From contig NZ_JAJJPA010000010.1 of NCBI RefSeq assembly GCF_020907985.1, positions 1 through 64,000 of the forward strand: a stretch of DNA of 64,000 bases. The letters are read 5' to 3'. Of the stretch, positions 1-9,303 are shown one piece after another. The translations under genes and the position numbers were made by a program. Every line of letters begins with the position of its first letter. The first letter of the stretch is position 1. The notes beneath the pieces were generated by a model, which was not told where the DNA came from, ran no database searches, and was given only the letters and a program-made list of their open reading frames with translations. This DNA is from Kitasatospora humi. GTDB lineage: Bacteria > Actinomycetota > Actinomycetes > Streptomycetales > Streptomycetaceae.

Positions 1-21
1 CCCGCCGACTGATGGACGAGG

Positions 22-1953
<1,932 letters not shown>

Positions 1954-2139
1954 TCCCGTTCGGCAGGCGGAAGTGCCTGCCTGAAGACCTCCACACGGTA
2001 ACCGGCGCCGCGGCGGAGCGTCCAGAGGGGGGTCCGGCCCGGCGAGGCGTGCGCGACCCTGGGCAGCCGTCAGTGCGCGGGGGCAGACTTGGGGTTCGCC
2101 GAGGGACGGCGGAGGTGCGGCGACAGGGGGTGCGCAACG

Positions 2140-2346
2140 GTGATCGGGTACACCGGACGAGTCACGGGCAAGGTCGGCCAGGGGCTGGTCGGCGAGGTGA
2201 TGGTGCACGTGCCGGAGCGGGTGGGCACCGAGGCCTTCCTCGCGCACCTGGCGGTGCCGGGCGATCCGCTGCCGGTCGGCACCCCGGTGGTGGTGGTCGA
2301 GTACCAGCCGCCGCGGACCGTCTTCGTGGCGCCGACGGTGGGCTGA
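2140..2346 (+). CDS. small OB-like/NfeD-like protein, putative flotillin partner
   Basis: A 68-residue product beginning VIGYTGRVTGKVGQG and ending in a hydrophobic beta-rich segment (TPVVVVEYQPP, VFVAPTVG). The alternating glycine and valine pattern resembles the short C-terminal OB fold of NfeD proteins, which are often encoded beside SPFH/flotillin proteins. The GTG at 2140 is chosen because a G-run (2126-2130) precedes it; an in-frame ATG at 2089 would add an Arg-rich stretch that looks non-coding. The flotillin gene begins 203 bp downstream on the same strand. The OB/NfeD assignment is an inference from composition and context. Confidence 0.6.
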   Translation: MIGYTGRVTGKVGQGLVGEVMVHVPERVGTEAFLAHLAVPGDPLPVGTPVVVVEYQPPRTVFVAPTVG

Positions 2347-2393
2347 CGCGGCGCCGGTCGGCGGGCGCGGTGCGCGGGCGGAGTGTCCGCACT

Positions 2394-2413
2394 TTGTCAC
2401 CTCTGGGTGACAA
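2394..2413. promoter_or_regulatory. 8-bp inverted repeat upstream of flotillin gene
   Basis: The sequence TTGTCACC-TCTG-GGTGACAA is a perfect 8-bp inverted repeat with a 4-bp spacer, about 136 bp upstream of the SPFH gene and 48 bp after the small upstream gene. It could be an operator for an unidentified repressor or a leader hairpin. It is too short and lacks a T-run to be a convincing terminator. Confidence 0.45.
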
Positions 2414-2549
2414 CATCGGCGACACGCCGACCCGGTGTTCCCAACGGAATGGATCGAGCGCAGAATCTGCACTCGCCACCGCGTTCCGCGCAATCCTGCA
2501 CAACCGAGAGCAGCCACGGAGCGGTGCGCCCTGAAGGGGGAAGCAGCCG

Positions 2550-4019
2550 ATGTTGATCGGCATCATCGCGGGGGCGGCCGTCGCCGCCGTCATTCTTCTG
2601 ATCGTGCTCTTCAAGCTCTGCTGGCGAGTCGCCGAGCCGAACGAGGCACTGATCATCTCCGGGTCCAAGCACCGCACCGAGGGTGTCGGAGAAGGACTCG
2701 GGTTCCGGATCGTCACGGGCCGCGGGACCTTGGTGACTCCGGGCATCCAGACCGTGCGCAAGCTGTCGCTGGACCTCAACGAGGCCGAGCTGGACGTCGA
2801 GTGCGTGACCAGGCAGGGCATCCCGGTGCAGGTCAAGGGCGTGGTGATATTCAAGGTCGGCGACGACACGGTGTCCATCGCCAATGCCGCCCGGCGCTTC
2901 CTGGACCAGCAGAAGTACATGGGCCAGCGGGTGCACAACGTGTTCGCCGGTCATCTGCGCTCCATCGTCGGCGGGTTGACGGTCGAGGAAATGATCCGCG
3001 ACCGCGAGCGGCTCACCGGTGAGACCCGGGCGGCCTCCGGCTCCGAGATGGAGAAGCTCGGCCTGATCATCGACTCGCTGCAGATCCAGGAGATCCTGGA
3101 CCCGACCGGCTACATCAAGAACCTGGCCGCGCCGCACGCCGCCGCCGTGCAGCGGGACGCCCGCATCGCGGCCGCCGAAGCCGACCGGGTGGCCACCGAG
3201 GCCGAGCAGGAGGCGTTCGCCCGCAAGGCCGAGGCGACCCGCAACTCCGGCATCCAACAGGCCGGTTACCAGGCCGAGATGGACACCGCCGCGGCCCGCG
3301 CGCTGCAGGCCGGCCCGCTCGCCGAGGCCGCCGCCCGGCAGGAGGTCGTGGTCCAGGAGACCAAGGTCGCCGAGCTGGAGGGTCTGCGCAAGGAGCAGCA
3401 GCTGCAGGCCGAGGTCCGCAAGCCGGCCGACGCCCGCGCCTACGAGGTCCGCACCCACGCCGAGGCCGAGCGCGACGCCCGGATCTCGTCCGCCCAGGCG
3501 CAGGCCAAGGAGACCGAGCTGAAGGCCGGCGCCGAGGCCAACCGGGTCAAGATCGCCGCGCAGGCCGAGGCCGAGGCCACCAAGGCCCGTGGTCTGGCCA
3601 GCGCCGAGGCCACCCGGGCGACCGGTCAGGCCGAGGCCGCCGCCGCCGAGGCCAAGGGCCTGGCCGCCGCCGAGGCGGCCCGGGCCCTCGGTCTGGCCGA
3701 GGCCGAGGCGATCAAGGCCCGGGCCGCCGCACTGGCGGAGAACCAGGAGGCCGTGGTCGCCCAGCAGCTCGCCGAGAACTGGCCGGAGATCGTCCGGGCC
3801 GGGGCCGACGCGTTCGGCAACGTGGAGCACATGGTGCTGCTCAACGGCGCCGAGGGCATGGGCGAGATGTTCGCCAAGGCGCTCACCATGGGCGGCACCG
3901 GCCTCGGGCTGGCCCGGCAGCTGCTCGGTGCGATGAACCCGGGCGCCGGCGAGGAGGCCAAGGAGGCCAAGCCGGCCAAGCCCGCGTCGCAGTCGATCCC
4001 GCTGCAGGACGCCCAGTGA
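2550..4019 (+). CDS. SPFH-domain (flotillin family) membrane protein
   Basis: A 489-residue flotillin-like protein of membrane microdomains. Residues 1-25 form one strongly hydrophobic segment (IIAGAAVAAVILLIVLF), followed directly by the SPFH/Band 7 domain (start VAEPNEALIISG, later DPTGYIKNLAAPHAA). The central to C-terminal half is a long Ala/Glu/Lys-rich coiled coil built from repeated AEAxA and EAEA segments, as in FloT. The ATG at 2550 has a GGGGGAAG ribosome binding site eight bases upstream. A small OB-like protein gene precedes it, echoing NfeD-flotillin pairing. A strong hairpin follows the stop codon. Confidence 0.92.
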   Translation: MLIGIIAGAAVAAVILLIVLFKLCWRVAEPNEALIISGSKHRTEGVGEGLGFRIVTGRGTLVTPGIQTVRKLSLDLNEAELDVECVTRQGIPVQVKGVVIFKVGDDTVSIANAARRFLDQQKYMGQRVHNVFAGHLRSIVGGLTVEEMIRDRERLTGETRAASGSEMEKLGLIIDSLQIQEILDPTGYIKNLAAPHAAAVQRDARIAAAEADRVATEAEQEAFARKAEATRNSGIQQAGYQAEMDTAAARALQAGPLAEAAARQEVVVQETKVAELEGLRKEQQLQAEVRKPADARAYEVRTHAEAERDARISSAQAQAKETELKAGAEANRVKIAAQAEAEATKARGLASAEATRATGQAEAAAAEAKGLAAAEAARALGLAEAEAIKARAAALAENQEAVVAQQLAENWPEIVRAGADAFGNVEHMVLLNGAEGMGEMFAKALTMGGTGLGLARQLLGAMNPGAGEEAKEAKPAKPASQSIPLQDAQ

Positions 4020-4044
4020 ACTGACCGGCCGTGAGGCACGAGGA

Positions 4045-4098
4045 GAACGCGGCCGCGACCGGTCCCTCCCCCCGGAGGGACCGAGCGCGGCCGCGTTC
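4045..4098 (+). terminator. strong hairpin terminator after flotillin gene
   Basis: Long near-perfect inverted repeat: arms beginning GAACGCGGCCGCG and GGTCCCTCC pair with GGAGGGACC and CGCGGCCGCGTTC around a short C-rich loop. It sits between the convergent flotillin and TIM-barrel genes, so it may act in both directions. There is no pronounced T-run, as is usual for streptomycete terminators. Confidence 0.8.
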
Positions 4099-4121
4099 GG
4101 CTTCTGGTGGTCCGGGGAACC

Positions 4122-4175
4122 GGCCCCGACCCGCAGTCAGCGCCGGTAGGCCCCGACCCGCAGTCAGCGCCGGTA
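4122..4175. repeat. 27-bp tandem duplication over a stop codon
   Basis: Two exact 27-bp copies (4122-4148 and 4149-4175) in direct tandem. The inner copy carries the last codons and TGA of the minus-strand TIM-barrel gene, so the outer copy is an untranslated duplicate of that gene's 3' end. Confidence 0.9.
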
Positions 4176-5168
4176 GGCCTCGGCCAGCGCGCCGAAGACG
4201 GCCTTCGGCCGCCAGCCGCCCCCGGGCAGCATCGCCACCACCCCGTAGCTGCCGAGGTCCATGTCGTGGGCCGGGTCCTCGGGCCGGTGCGGAGCCCCGA
4301 AGGCCGCGAAGGTGAACCAGAACGCCGAGTCGACCCCCGCTGCCTCGAAGTCCGCGAGCAGCTCCCGCAGGTACCGCACCTGCTCCTGCTCGTCCCGGAC
4401 CAGGGGCTCCGTGATGCGCGGCGGCTCGGCCTCGAAGTCCGCGACCGCCCAGCCCATCCCGCCCCGGGCACCCGCGCCCTGATAGGCGCAGCAGCCGAAC
4501 TCGGTGACCGCCACCGGCTTGCCGTGCGCGAAGGCGCGCTCCAGCAGGTGGTGGAAGTGGTCGGCGTTGTGCGCGTCCCGGTAGGCGTCCACCCCGACGA
4601 GGTCGAACCCCGACCAGTCCGGCTGCTCCCAGACGCCCGAGGCGTAGCTGATCCGGCCGCCGAACTCCGCCCGCACCTTCGGCAGCAGTTCGGCGAAGAA
4701 GGCGTTCATCCGCTCCCCGGTGCCGGCCAGCGGCGTCCGGTCGGGTGCGGTCAGCGCGGCCAGCCGGCCGGCGAAGCCGTCGCCGGGGATGAACCCCTCG
4801 GCGAAGAGGCTGAGTTCGCACCCCAGGACGAGCACCACCTCGGCGCCCGAGCGGCGGATCCGCTCGGCCCGTCCCGCGCAGTCCCGGAAGAAGGGGATCA
4901 GCTGCTCAGGGGTCAGGTCGCACGGGAACGGCGCGAACCAGACCTCCAGACCGTGTGCGGCGGCGGCCTCGGCCGCGAGCTCGATCCGCTCCGGCACGCC
5001 TCCGGAGATCCGCACCGCCGTGCAGTGCAGCTCCTCGGCGATCACCCGCAGCTCCGCACGGACCTCGGCGGGCTCGAACCGGGGCCTGGAGAGGTCTCCC
5101 ATCGGGGCGAACCCGGTGTCGTAGTTGATTCCGCGGCCCCGCATCGTCATGCCGGTCACCGTGCTCAC
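4164..5168 (-). CDS. putative TIM-barrel (glycoside hydrolase-like) protein
   Basis: A 334-residue protein starting at a GTG that overlaps the stop codon of the upstream membrane-protein gene by four bases (GTGA), which points to translational coupling. Early motifs are MRGRGINYDTGF and a conserved HCTAVRISGG; later come VWFAPFPCDLT, VLVLGCELSLFAEGFIPGD, FDLVGVDAYRD and VTEFGCCAYQGA. Acidic residues at the ends of predicted beta strands (GCELS, VTEFGC) resemble the paired catalytic acids of clan GH-A glycosidases. I recall homologues in Streptomyces labelled 'abortive infection protein', but nothing in the sequence supports that role. Substrate is unknown. Confidence 0.75.
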   Translation of the reverse strand: MSTVTGMTMRGRGINYDTGFAPMGDLSRPRFEPAEVRAELRVIAEELHCTAVRISGGVPERIELAAEAAAAHGLEVWFAPFPCDLTPEQLIPFFRDCAGRAERIRRSGAEVVLVLGCELSLFAEGFIPGDGFAGRLAALTAPDRTPLAGTGERMNAFFAELLPKVRAEFGGRISYASGVWEQPDWSGFDLVGVDAYRDAHNADHFHHLLERAFAHGKPVAVTEFGCCAYQGAGARGGMGWAVADFEAEPPRITEPLVRDEQEQVRYLRELLADFEAAGVDSAFWFTFAAFGAPHRPEDPAHDMDLGSYGVVAMLPGGGWRPKAVFGALAEAYRR

Positions 5169-5884
5169 TCCCCGTTCTCGACCTGCTGGTCCACCAGCTT
5201 CTTCATGCGCTCGGTGAACGGGCCGCTGATCACGATCGCCACCACGATCGCTCCGATCAGCAGCACGGTGGGCAGCCAGACCATGGTGGCCAGCGGCAGG
5301 GTGTAGGCGCCGACCACCCGGATCACGCACTCCAGCACCAGGGCCACGCCCCAGACCACCGAGTAGGCCAGCTCGCTGCGGCGGAACGCGGCCGAGCCGG
5401 CGGTGCCGACCTGCCCGGAACCGGTCCGCAAGGCCTCCCAGGCGGCTTCCCGCGCGGCTTCGCCCTTGGTCAGGAAGGGCCGCAGGCCCGCGCTCATCAC
5501 CGGCCGGCCGCGCACCACCGAGACCAGGATGCCGATCCCGATCGCGCTGCTGACCAGCCCGTCCTTGGCGATCATCAATCGGGGGTCGCCGGTGATGAAG
5601 GTGCTCACCAGGCCCACCACGTTCACCGCCAGGATCAGCGGTGCCAGGCCTCCACCGGTCCTGCTCCCGGCCCCGGCCCGGTGCGAGCGCACCAGGCCGT
5701 AGACGGTGCGCACGGCCGGGACCACGCTGGAGACGATCAGTGCCGGAACCAGCCCGACGCCGAACGCCCGCGCCGCGTAGTAGGTGCCCAGCGGCAGCGC
5801 GACGTCGACGGCCAGCGGCAGCAGCGCGTCGACCAGCGGATTGCGGGTCTTGGTGGAGCCGGCCGGCAGTTCTGCGGTGCTCAT
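5165..5884 (-). CDS. VC0807-like multi-pass membrane protein
   Basis: A 239-residue integral membrane protein with about six hydrophobic segments (for example LPLAVDVALPLGTYYAARAF, LAPLILAVNVVGLVSTFI, LPTVLLIGAIVVAIVISG). The order of helices and the internal FLTKGEAAREAAWEALRTG loop resemble the VC0807 family of unknown function. ATG start at 5884. Its stop codon overlaps the start of the TIM-barrel gene, so the two are probably co-expressed. The upstream 300 bp holds repeats with twin palindromes, which may be its control region. Confidence 0.75.
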   Translation of the reverse strand: MSTAELPAGSTKTRNPLVDALLPLAVDVALPLGTYYAARAFGVGLVPALIVSSVVPAVRTVYGLVRSHRAGAGSRTGGGLAPLILAVNVVGLVSTFITGDPRLMIAKDGLVSSAIGIGILVSVVRGRPVMSAGLRPFLTKGEAAREAAWEALRTGSGQVGTAGSAAFRRSELAYSVVWGVALVLECVIRVVGAYTLPLATMVWLPTVLLIGAIVVAIVISGPFTERMKKLVDQQVENGE

Positions 5885-5979
5885 CTGAGTGGTCCTTCCC
5901 CCGTGCGTCCCTTGACGTGATCAAGAGTGGCAGCAGGACCTGACCGGGCGTCAGTGTCATTCGTGCCGGGCTCCTCGTG

Positions 5980-6120
5980 ACAACTGTCACGGCCCGGGCC
6001 GACGACACGTCACAGCCCCGGCCCGTCACAGCCGTGACCGGTCACAGCCCCGGCCCGTCACAGCCTCGGCTCGTCCCGACCGTGACCGGTCACAGCCGCG
6101 GCACGTCACGGCCGCGGCCC
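5980..6120. repeat. repeat-rich intergenic region with twin 12-bp palindromes
   Basis: The approximately 300-bp gap between the VC0807-like gene and the DUF5326-like gene contains many copies of GTCACAGCC and CCGGCCCGTCACAG. Two perfect palindromes, GTGACCGGTCAC, lie at 6034-6045 and 6082-6093, exactly 48 bp apart, each within a longer partly repeated block. Nothing in the gap looks coding. The palindromes could be paired operator sites or a by-product of tandem duplication. Confidence 0.75.
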
Positions 6121-6185
6121 GCCGCGAACGCCGAGCGCCCGCCCCCAACCGGGGACGGGCGCTTGAGCGGAGGGTGCGGGAAGGG

Positions 6186-6386
6186 TCAGCTCCGGGCGGC
6201 CTTCTTCACCAGGATCACCACCGCGGCCGCGATGCCGACCACCACCAGGGCCTTGATCACGAATCCCACCAGTGCACCGATCAGGCCGAACACCGCACCG
6301 ATGATGTTGAAAGCGATCACCAGCAGGATGATCGGCACCACGATGTTGCGCACGAACCCCGGCAGCGACTTCCAGATCCCAGCCAT
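6186..6386 (-). CDS. DUF5326-like small membrane protein
   Basis: A 66-residue protein dominated by two hydrophobic helices (FVRNIVVPIILLVIAFNIIGAV and ALVGFVIKALVVVGIAAAVVIL), ending in a basic tail KKAARS. Size and the MAGIWKSLPGFVRN start match the streptomycete DUF5326 family. A GAGAAGAGG ribosome binding region precedes the ATG at 6386. It appears monocistronic. Function unknown; a membrane-associated role is all that can be inferred. Confidence 0.75.
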   Translation of the reverse strand: MAGIWKSLPGFVRNIVVPIILLVIAFNIIGAVFGLIGALVGFVIKALVVVGIAAAVVILVKKAARS

Positions 6387-6564
6387 GTCGGTTACCTCTT
6401 CTCCCGTTCGGGTCGGCTCTGCGGTGCCGCACCCTGTCCGCTTTTCGATAGTTCGATCGTAGGAGGGCCGAGCAGCGGTGACGAGCGATTCCGTCCCCGA
6501 GGAAACCCGGATAAAGCCCTGAGGGGCACTCCTCGGGTCAGCCCCTACCTGCGGGCCGGTTCGG

Positions 6565-7233
6565 TCACACCGGCCACCGCTCGCCCCGCCAGGCCGCGTC
6601 CCAGAACATCCACTCGTAGCGGGTGGTGGTGGTGAAGTGCTCGAACACCCGCCCCCGCTCCGCTTCCGAGAGCTGCTCGCCGAGCCGGTCGGTGAGCGCC
6701 AGCACCCTGCGCACCACGGACTGGAACGCCTCGTCGCCGTAGGTGGCGATCCAGCGGGCGTAGAGCGGGTCGGGGGAGGAGCGGACCAGCAGGTGCTCGC
6801 CGACCCGGGCGTAGACCCAGTAGCAGGGCAGTACGGCGGCCACCGCCTCGGCGAACGAGCCGCCGTAGACGGTGGCCAACAGGTAGCTGGTGTAGGCCCG
6901 GGTGGTGGGCAGCACCGGCTCGGCGGCGGCCTGCTCGGCGCTCTCGCCGAAGGCGGTGAGGAACTCGGCGTGCATGCCCTGCTCGGCGGCGAGCGCGCCG
7001 ATCGCGTCGTCGGCGAAGGCCCGCACCTCGGCCTCGCCCGGTGCCTTGGCCGCGCAGACCGCCAGCGCCCTGGCGTAGTCCCGCAGGTAGTGGGAGTCCT
7101 GCACCACGAAGTGGCGGAAGGCCGGGCGGGGCAGCGTGCCGTCGGTCAGGCCGGCCAGGAACGGGTGGTCGAGGATCTCGGCGTAGACCGGCTCGACGGC
7201 GGCCCACAGCTGCTCGGTCAGGGTCTGGGTCAT
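6565..7233 (-). CDS. tenA: TenA-family aminopyrimidine aminohydrolase (thiaminase II)
   Basis: A 222-residue protein of the heme-oxygenase-like TenA/THI-4 fold, which salvages thiamine breakdown pyrimidines by releasing HMP. Family landmarks: the Asp of QDSHYLRDYARAL (D46), a conserved Cys in LPCYWVYA (C137) that corresponds to the catalytic Cys of TenA, and the terminal YEWMFWDAAW block. Length is typical. It is preceded by a cupin gene on the same strand with a 24-bp gap, suggesting an operon. No TPP riboswitch is visible upstream, unlike thiC. Confidence 0.93.
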   Translation of the reverse strand: MTQTLTEQLWAAVEPVYAEILDHPFLAGLTDGTLPRPAFRHFVVQDSHYLRDYARALAVCAAKAPGEAEVRAFADDAIGALAAEQGMHAEFLTAFGESAEQAAAEPVLPTTRAYTSYLLATVYGGSFAEAVAAVLPCYWVYARVGEHLLVRSSPDPLYARWIATYGDEAFQSVVRRVLALTDRLGEQLSEAERGRVFEHFTTTTRYEWMFWDAAWRGERWPV

Positions 7234-7257
7234 GCCCCGAAGCCTAGGTGAGCCGCC

Positions 7258-7575
7258 TCACGGCTCCGGCGGTGAGAAGACCACCAGCACCCGCAGCTCC
7301 TCGGTGACGTGGTGGAACCGGTGCGGCACCCCGGCCGGGACGAAGACCACGCTGCCCCGACCGACCGTCGCGGTCTCGTCGCCCACGGTGAGGTAGGCCC
7401 GCCCGCTGACCACCTGGTAGAGCTCGTCCTGCTGGTGGGCGCTCTGCGGGTCCGCCTCTCCCGGCGCCAGCGCGTACAGGCCCACCGACATCGTGCGCTC
7501 CTTGAGGAAGCGCAGGTAGGCGCCCTGTTCGGCGGCCCGCTCCGCGTCCAGCTGATCCAGTCGGAAAACCTTCAT
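7258..7575 (-). CDS. small cupin-domain protein
   Basis: A 105-residue single-domain cupin. The beta-barrel signature is visible as HQQDELYQVVSGRAYLTVG (first cupin motif) and a second motif VFVPAGVPHRFHHV, providing candidate metal ligands (His, Glu and the later His). The ATG at 7575 is chosen because a good ribosome binding site (GGAGCGGGG) precedes it; upstream in-frame codons look non-coding. Probably co-transcribed with tenA, which may imply a role near thiamine or pyrimidine salvage, but the substrate is unknown. Confidence 0.82.
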   Translation of the reverse strand: MKVFRLDQLDAERAAEQGAYLRFLKERTMSVGLYALAPGEADPQSAHQQDELYQVVSGRAYLTVGDETATVGRGSVVFVPAGVPHRFHHVTEELRVLVVFSPPEP

Positions 7576-7634
7576 CGCCCCGCTCCCTGCCAGGTGCTTC
7601 CGTCGACCGCCCGAGCCTGTCACCATGCGGGAGC

Positions 7635-8015
7635 ATGAAGCACTTCGTTCTGAAGACACTGGTCAACGCCGCCGCCATCTGGGTGGCCGCCTGGGTCGTC
7701 AAGGGGATAACCCTGTCCGGCGGCACCTGGGGCAAGCAGGCGCTGACGGTGATCGCCGTCGCGCTGATCTTCGGGGTGGTGAACTGGTTGATCAAGCCGC
7801 TGGTGAAGTTCTTCTCGTTCCCGCTGTTCATCCTGACCCTCGGCCTGTTCACCTTCGTGATCAACGCGCTGATGCTCTGGCTGACCTCGGCCGCCTCCGA
7901 CCAGCTGAAGCTGAACTTCCATGTGAACGGCTTCCTGCCGGCGCTGTTCGGCTCGCTGATCATCAGCGTGGTCGCCTGGGGGCTGCACCTGGCGCTGGGC
8001 GACGAGCGGGACTGA
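7635..8015 (+). CDS. phage holin family (Phage_holin_4_2-like) membrane protein
   Basis: A 126-residue membrane protein with four hydrophobic helices; the sequence VNWLIKPLVKFFSFPLFILTLG and the following FTFVINALMLWL are characteristic of the family named after a phage holin but common on bacterial chromosomes (YvlD-like). Its transcription diverges from the cupin-tenA operon. A strong hairpin follows. The family name does not imply a prophage: no other phage genes are nearby. Confidence 0.85.
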   Translation: MKHFVLKTLVNAAAIWVAAWVVKGITLSGGTWGKQALTVIAVALIFGVVNWLIKPLVKFFSFPLFILTLGLFTFVINALMLWLTSAASDQLKLNFHVNGFLPALFGSLIISVVAWGLHLALGDERD

Positions 8016-8033
8016 CGCTGCTCCGCCCACAGT

Positions 8034-8073
8034 GGGGCCCGCCTCCCCACCGAACCGTTCGGAGGCGGGCCCC
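8034..8073. terminator. bidirectional terminator between convergent genes
   Basis: GGGGCCCGCCTCC (8034-8046) pairs perfectly with GGAGGCGGGCCCC (8061-8073) around a 14-base loop. It lies between the holin-like gene and the convergent ssgA-like gene. Confidence 0.85.
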
Positions 8074-8085
8074 AGCGCGGGCGGA

Positions 8086-8553
8086 TCAGCCCTGGCTCTC
8101 CAGGCCACGGCTGAGGATCGCGGCCAGCGCCGCGTCCAGCGAGGCCGCCGTCGGCTCCTCGCCGATCGGCACCAGGCGGCCGGCCCGGTCCAGGAAGCCG
8201 CTCACCGGTGGCGCCGCACAGCGCAGCAGCGCGTCGCCCTCCGGCGCCCGCAGCAGGATGGCGATCTCCGGCACCCGGCCGGTGCCCGCCACCGGCCGCA
8301 CCCGCACGTCCCCCTCACCGCTGGGCCCGTGCAGCCCGTCGACCAACAGCTCCCTGCCGAACACCCAGCTCACCGGGGCGTCCCCGGGCAGGTGGAAGGT
8401 GAGCCGGACGGCGTAGGGGTCGGCCGCGGCGTACTCCAGGTCGGCCACCAGGCGGAAGGACAGCCGGTCGGACACCACCAGGCTCATCACGACCTGTCCC
8501 CGGACCGTGCTCTGCATGCGCCAGTACCTCTCTTCGACGGTCGCGTGAACCAC
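8086..8553 (-). CDS. ssgA: SsgA-family sporulation/cell-division regulator
   Basis: SsgA-like proteins occur only in morphologically complex actinomycetes and place the septation and cell-wall machinery during sporulation. The core shows the diagnostic run YAAADPYAVRLTFHLPGD, then SWVFGRELLVDGLHGPSG and GDVRV, and ends FLDRAGRLVPIG; the FHLPGDAPV and FGRELL..GL elements are closer to SsgA itself than to SsgB. The GTG at 8553 has an ideal GGAGGG site six bases upstream and gives 155 residues; an ATG at 8517 gives 143, nearer the family length. No IclR-type ssgR gene lies beside it, as I would expect for true ssgA, so a paralogue is possible. Confidence 0.82.
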   Translation of the reverse strand: MVHATVEERYWRMQSTVRGQVVMSLVVSDRLSFRLVADLEYAAADPYAVRLTFHLPGDAPVSWVFGRELLVDGLHGPSGEGDVRVRPVAGTGRVPEIAILLRAPEGDALLRCAAPPVSGFLDRAGRLVPIGEEPTAASLDAALAAILSRGLESQG

Positions 8554-8709
8554 GGTTTCCCTCCGACGTGCCCGTGGTGGTCCCGGACCTTCCATGTGCC
8601 CGGTCCGGCGCCGCACCGGAAGCCATCGCTCCATTTCGTCCGCCCGTTCGGGTTTCGTCCGCCGTGAGCTGCGGGATGCTCCCGCACAACGCTCGCGGAG
8701 GTGAGGTCG

Positions 8710-9285
8710 GTGGCTCCAGGGACCACGCCGGGGATGCCGGGGACGGCCACGGTCACCGGGCCGACGCCGACGCCGCGGCCGGTGGTCAAACGCACCGCCC
8801 GCGCGATCCTCCTCGACCTGCCCGCCGGCGACCCGCGGCACGGTCCCGCCGCGCTGATCGTGATCAAGCGCACCAGGCCCGGTTGCGATCCGTACTGGAT
8901 CACCCCCGGCGGCGGCGTGGAGCCCGGGGACCGCACCGTCACCGAGGCGCTGCACCGCGAGGTGGACGAGGAGCTCGGCGGCAAGGTGGCCGACGTGGTG
9001 CCGGCCTTCGTCGACACCGTCGCCCACTCCCACCACGAGGACGGCACCCTGGCGCACCCGCACGGGGTCAAGGTGCAGCACTTCTTCGCCTGCCGGCTGG
9101 TCGGCATGGACCCGGCCCGGCGGCACGGCCCGGAGGTCGACGAGCCGCACGGCGAGTACGAGATCGTCCGGCTGCCGTTCACCCGCGAGGGCGTCACCGC
9201 GGTCAACCTGGTCCCGCCCTCGCTGCGCGCCTACCTCGCCGCCAACATCGAGGGCGTCCTGGCCCTGCTGGCGCCCGACCTGTGA
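8710..9285 (+). CDS. Nudix hydrolase
   Basis: A 191-residue Nudix protein. The box is visible as GGGVEPGDRTVTEALHREVDEELGG's core: conserved REVDEELG with the upstream Gly, though the usual GE after the first Gly is GD here. It also has a long insertion after the box (SHHEDGTLAHPHGVKVQHFF). GTG 8710 is preferred over GTG 8701 because GGAGG (8697-8701) is then correctly spaced. It diverges from the ssgA-like gene. Substrate cannot be predicted. Confidence 0.85.
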   Translation: MAPGTTPGMPGTATVTGPTPTPRPVVKRTARAILLDLPAGDPRHGPAALIVIKRTRPGCDPYWITPGGGVEPGDRTVTEALHREVDEELGGKVADVVPAFVDTVAHSHHEDGTLAHPHGVKVQHFFACRLVGMDPARRHGPEVDEPHGEYEIVRLPFTREGVTAVNLVPPSLRAYLAANIEGVLALLAPDL

Positions 9286-9303
9286 GCCGCCGCACGGCCG
9301 CCC

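Noticed and set aside
4164..5884. Abortive-infection (phage defence) role for the TIM-barrel gene
   Set aside because: Recalled database labels suggest it, but the sequence shows a glycosidase-like barrel and no defence motif or neighbour.
7635..8015. Holin-family gene as evidence for a prophage
   Set aside because: This family is common on actinobacterial chromosomes and no other phage gene lies nearby.
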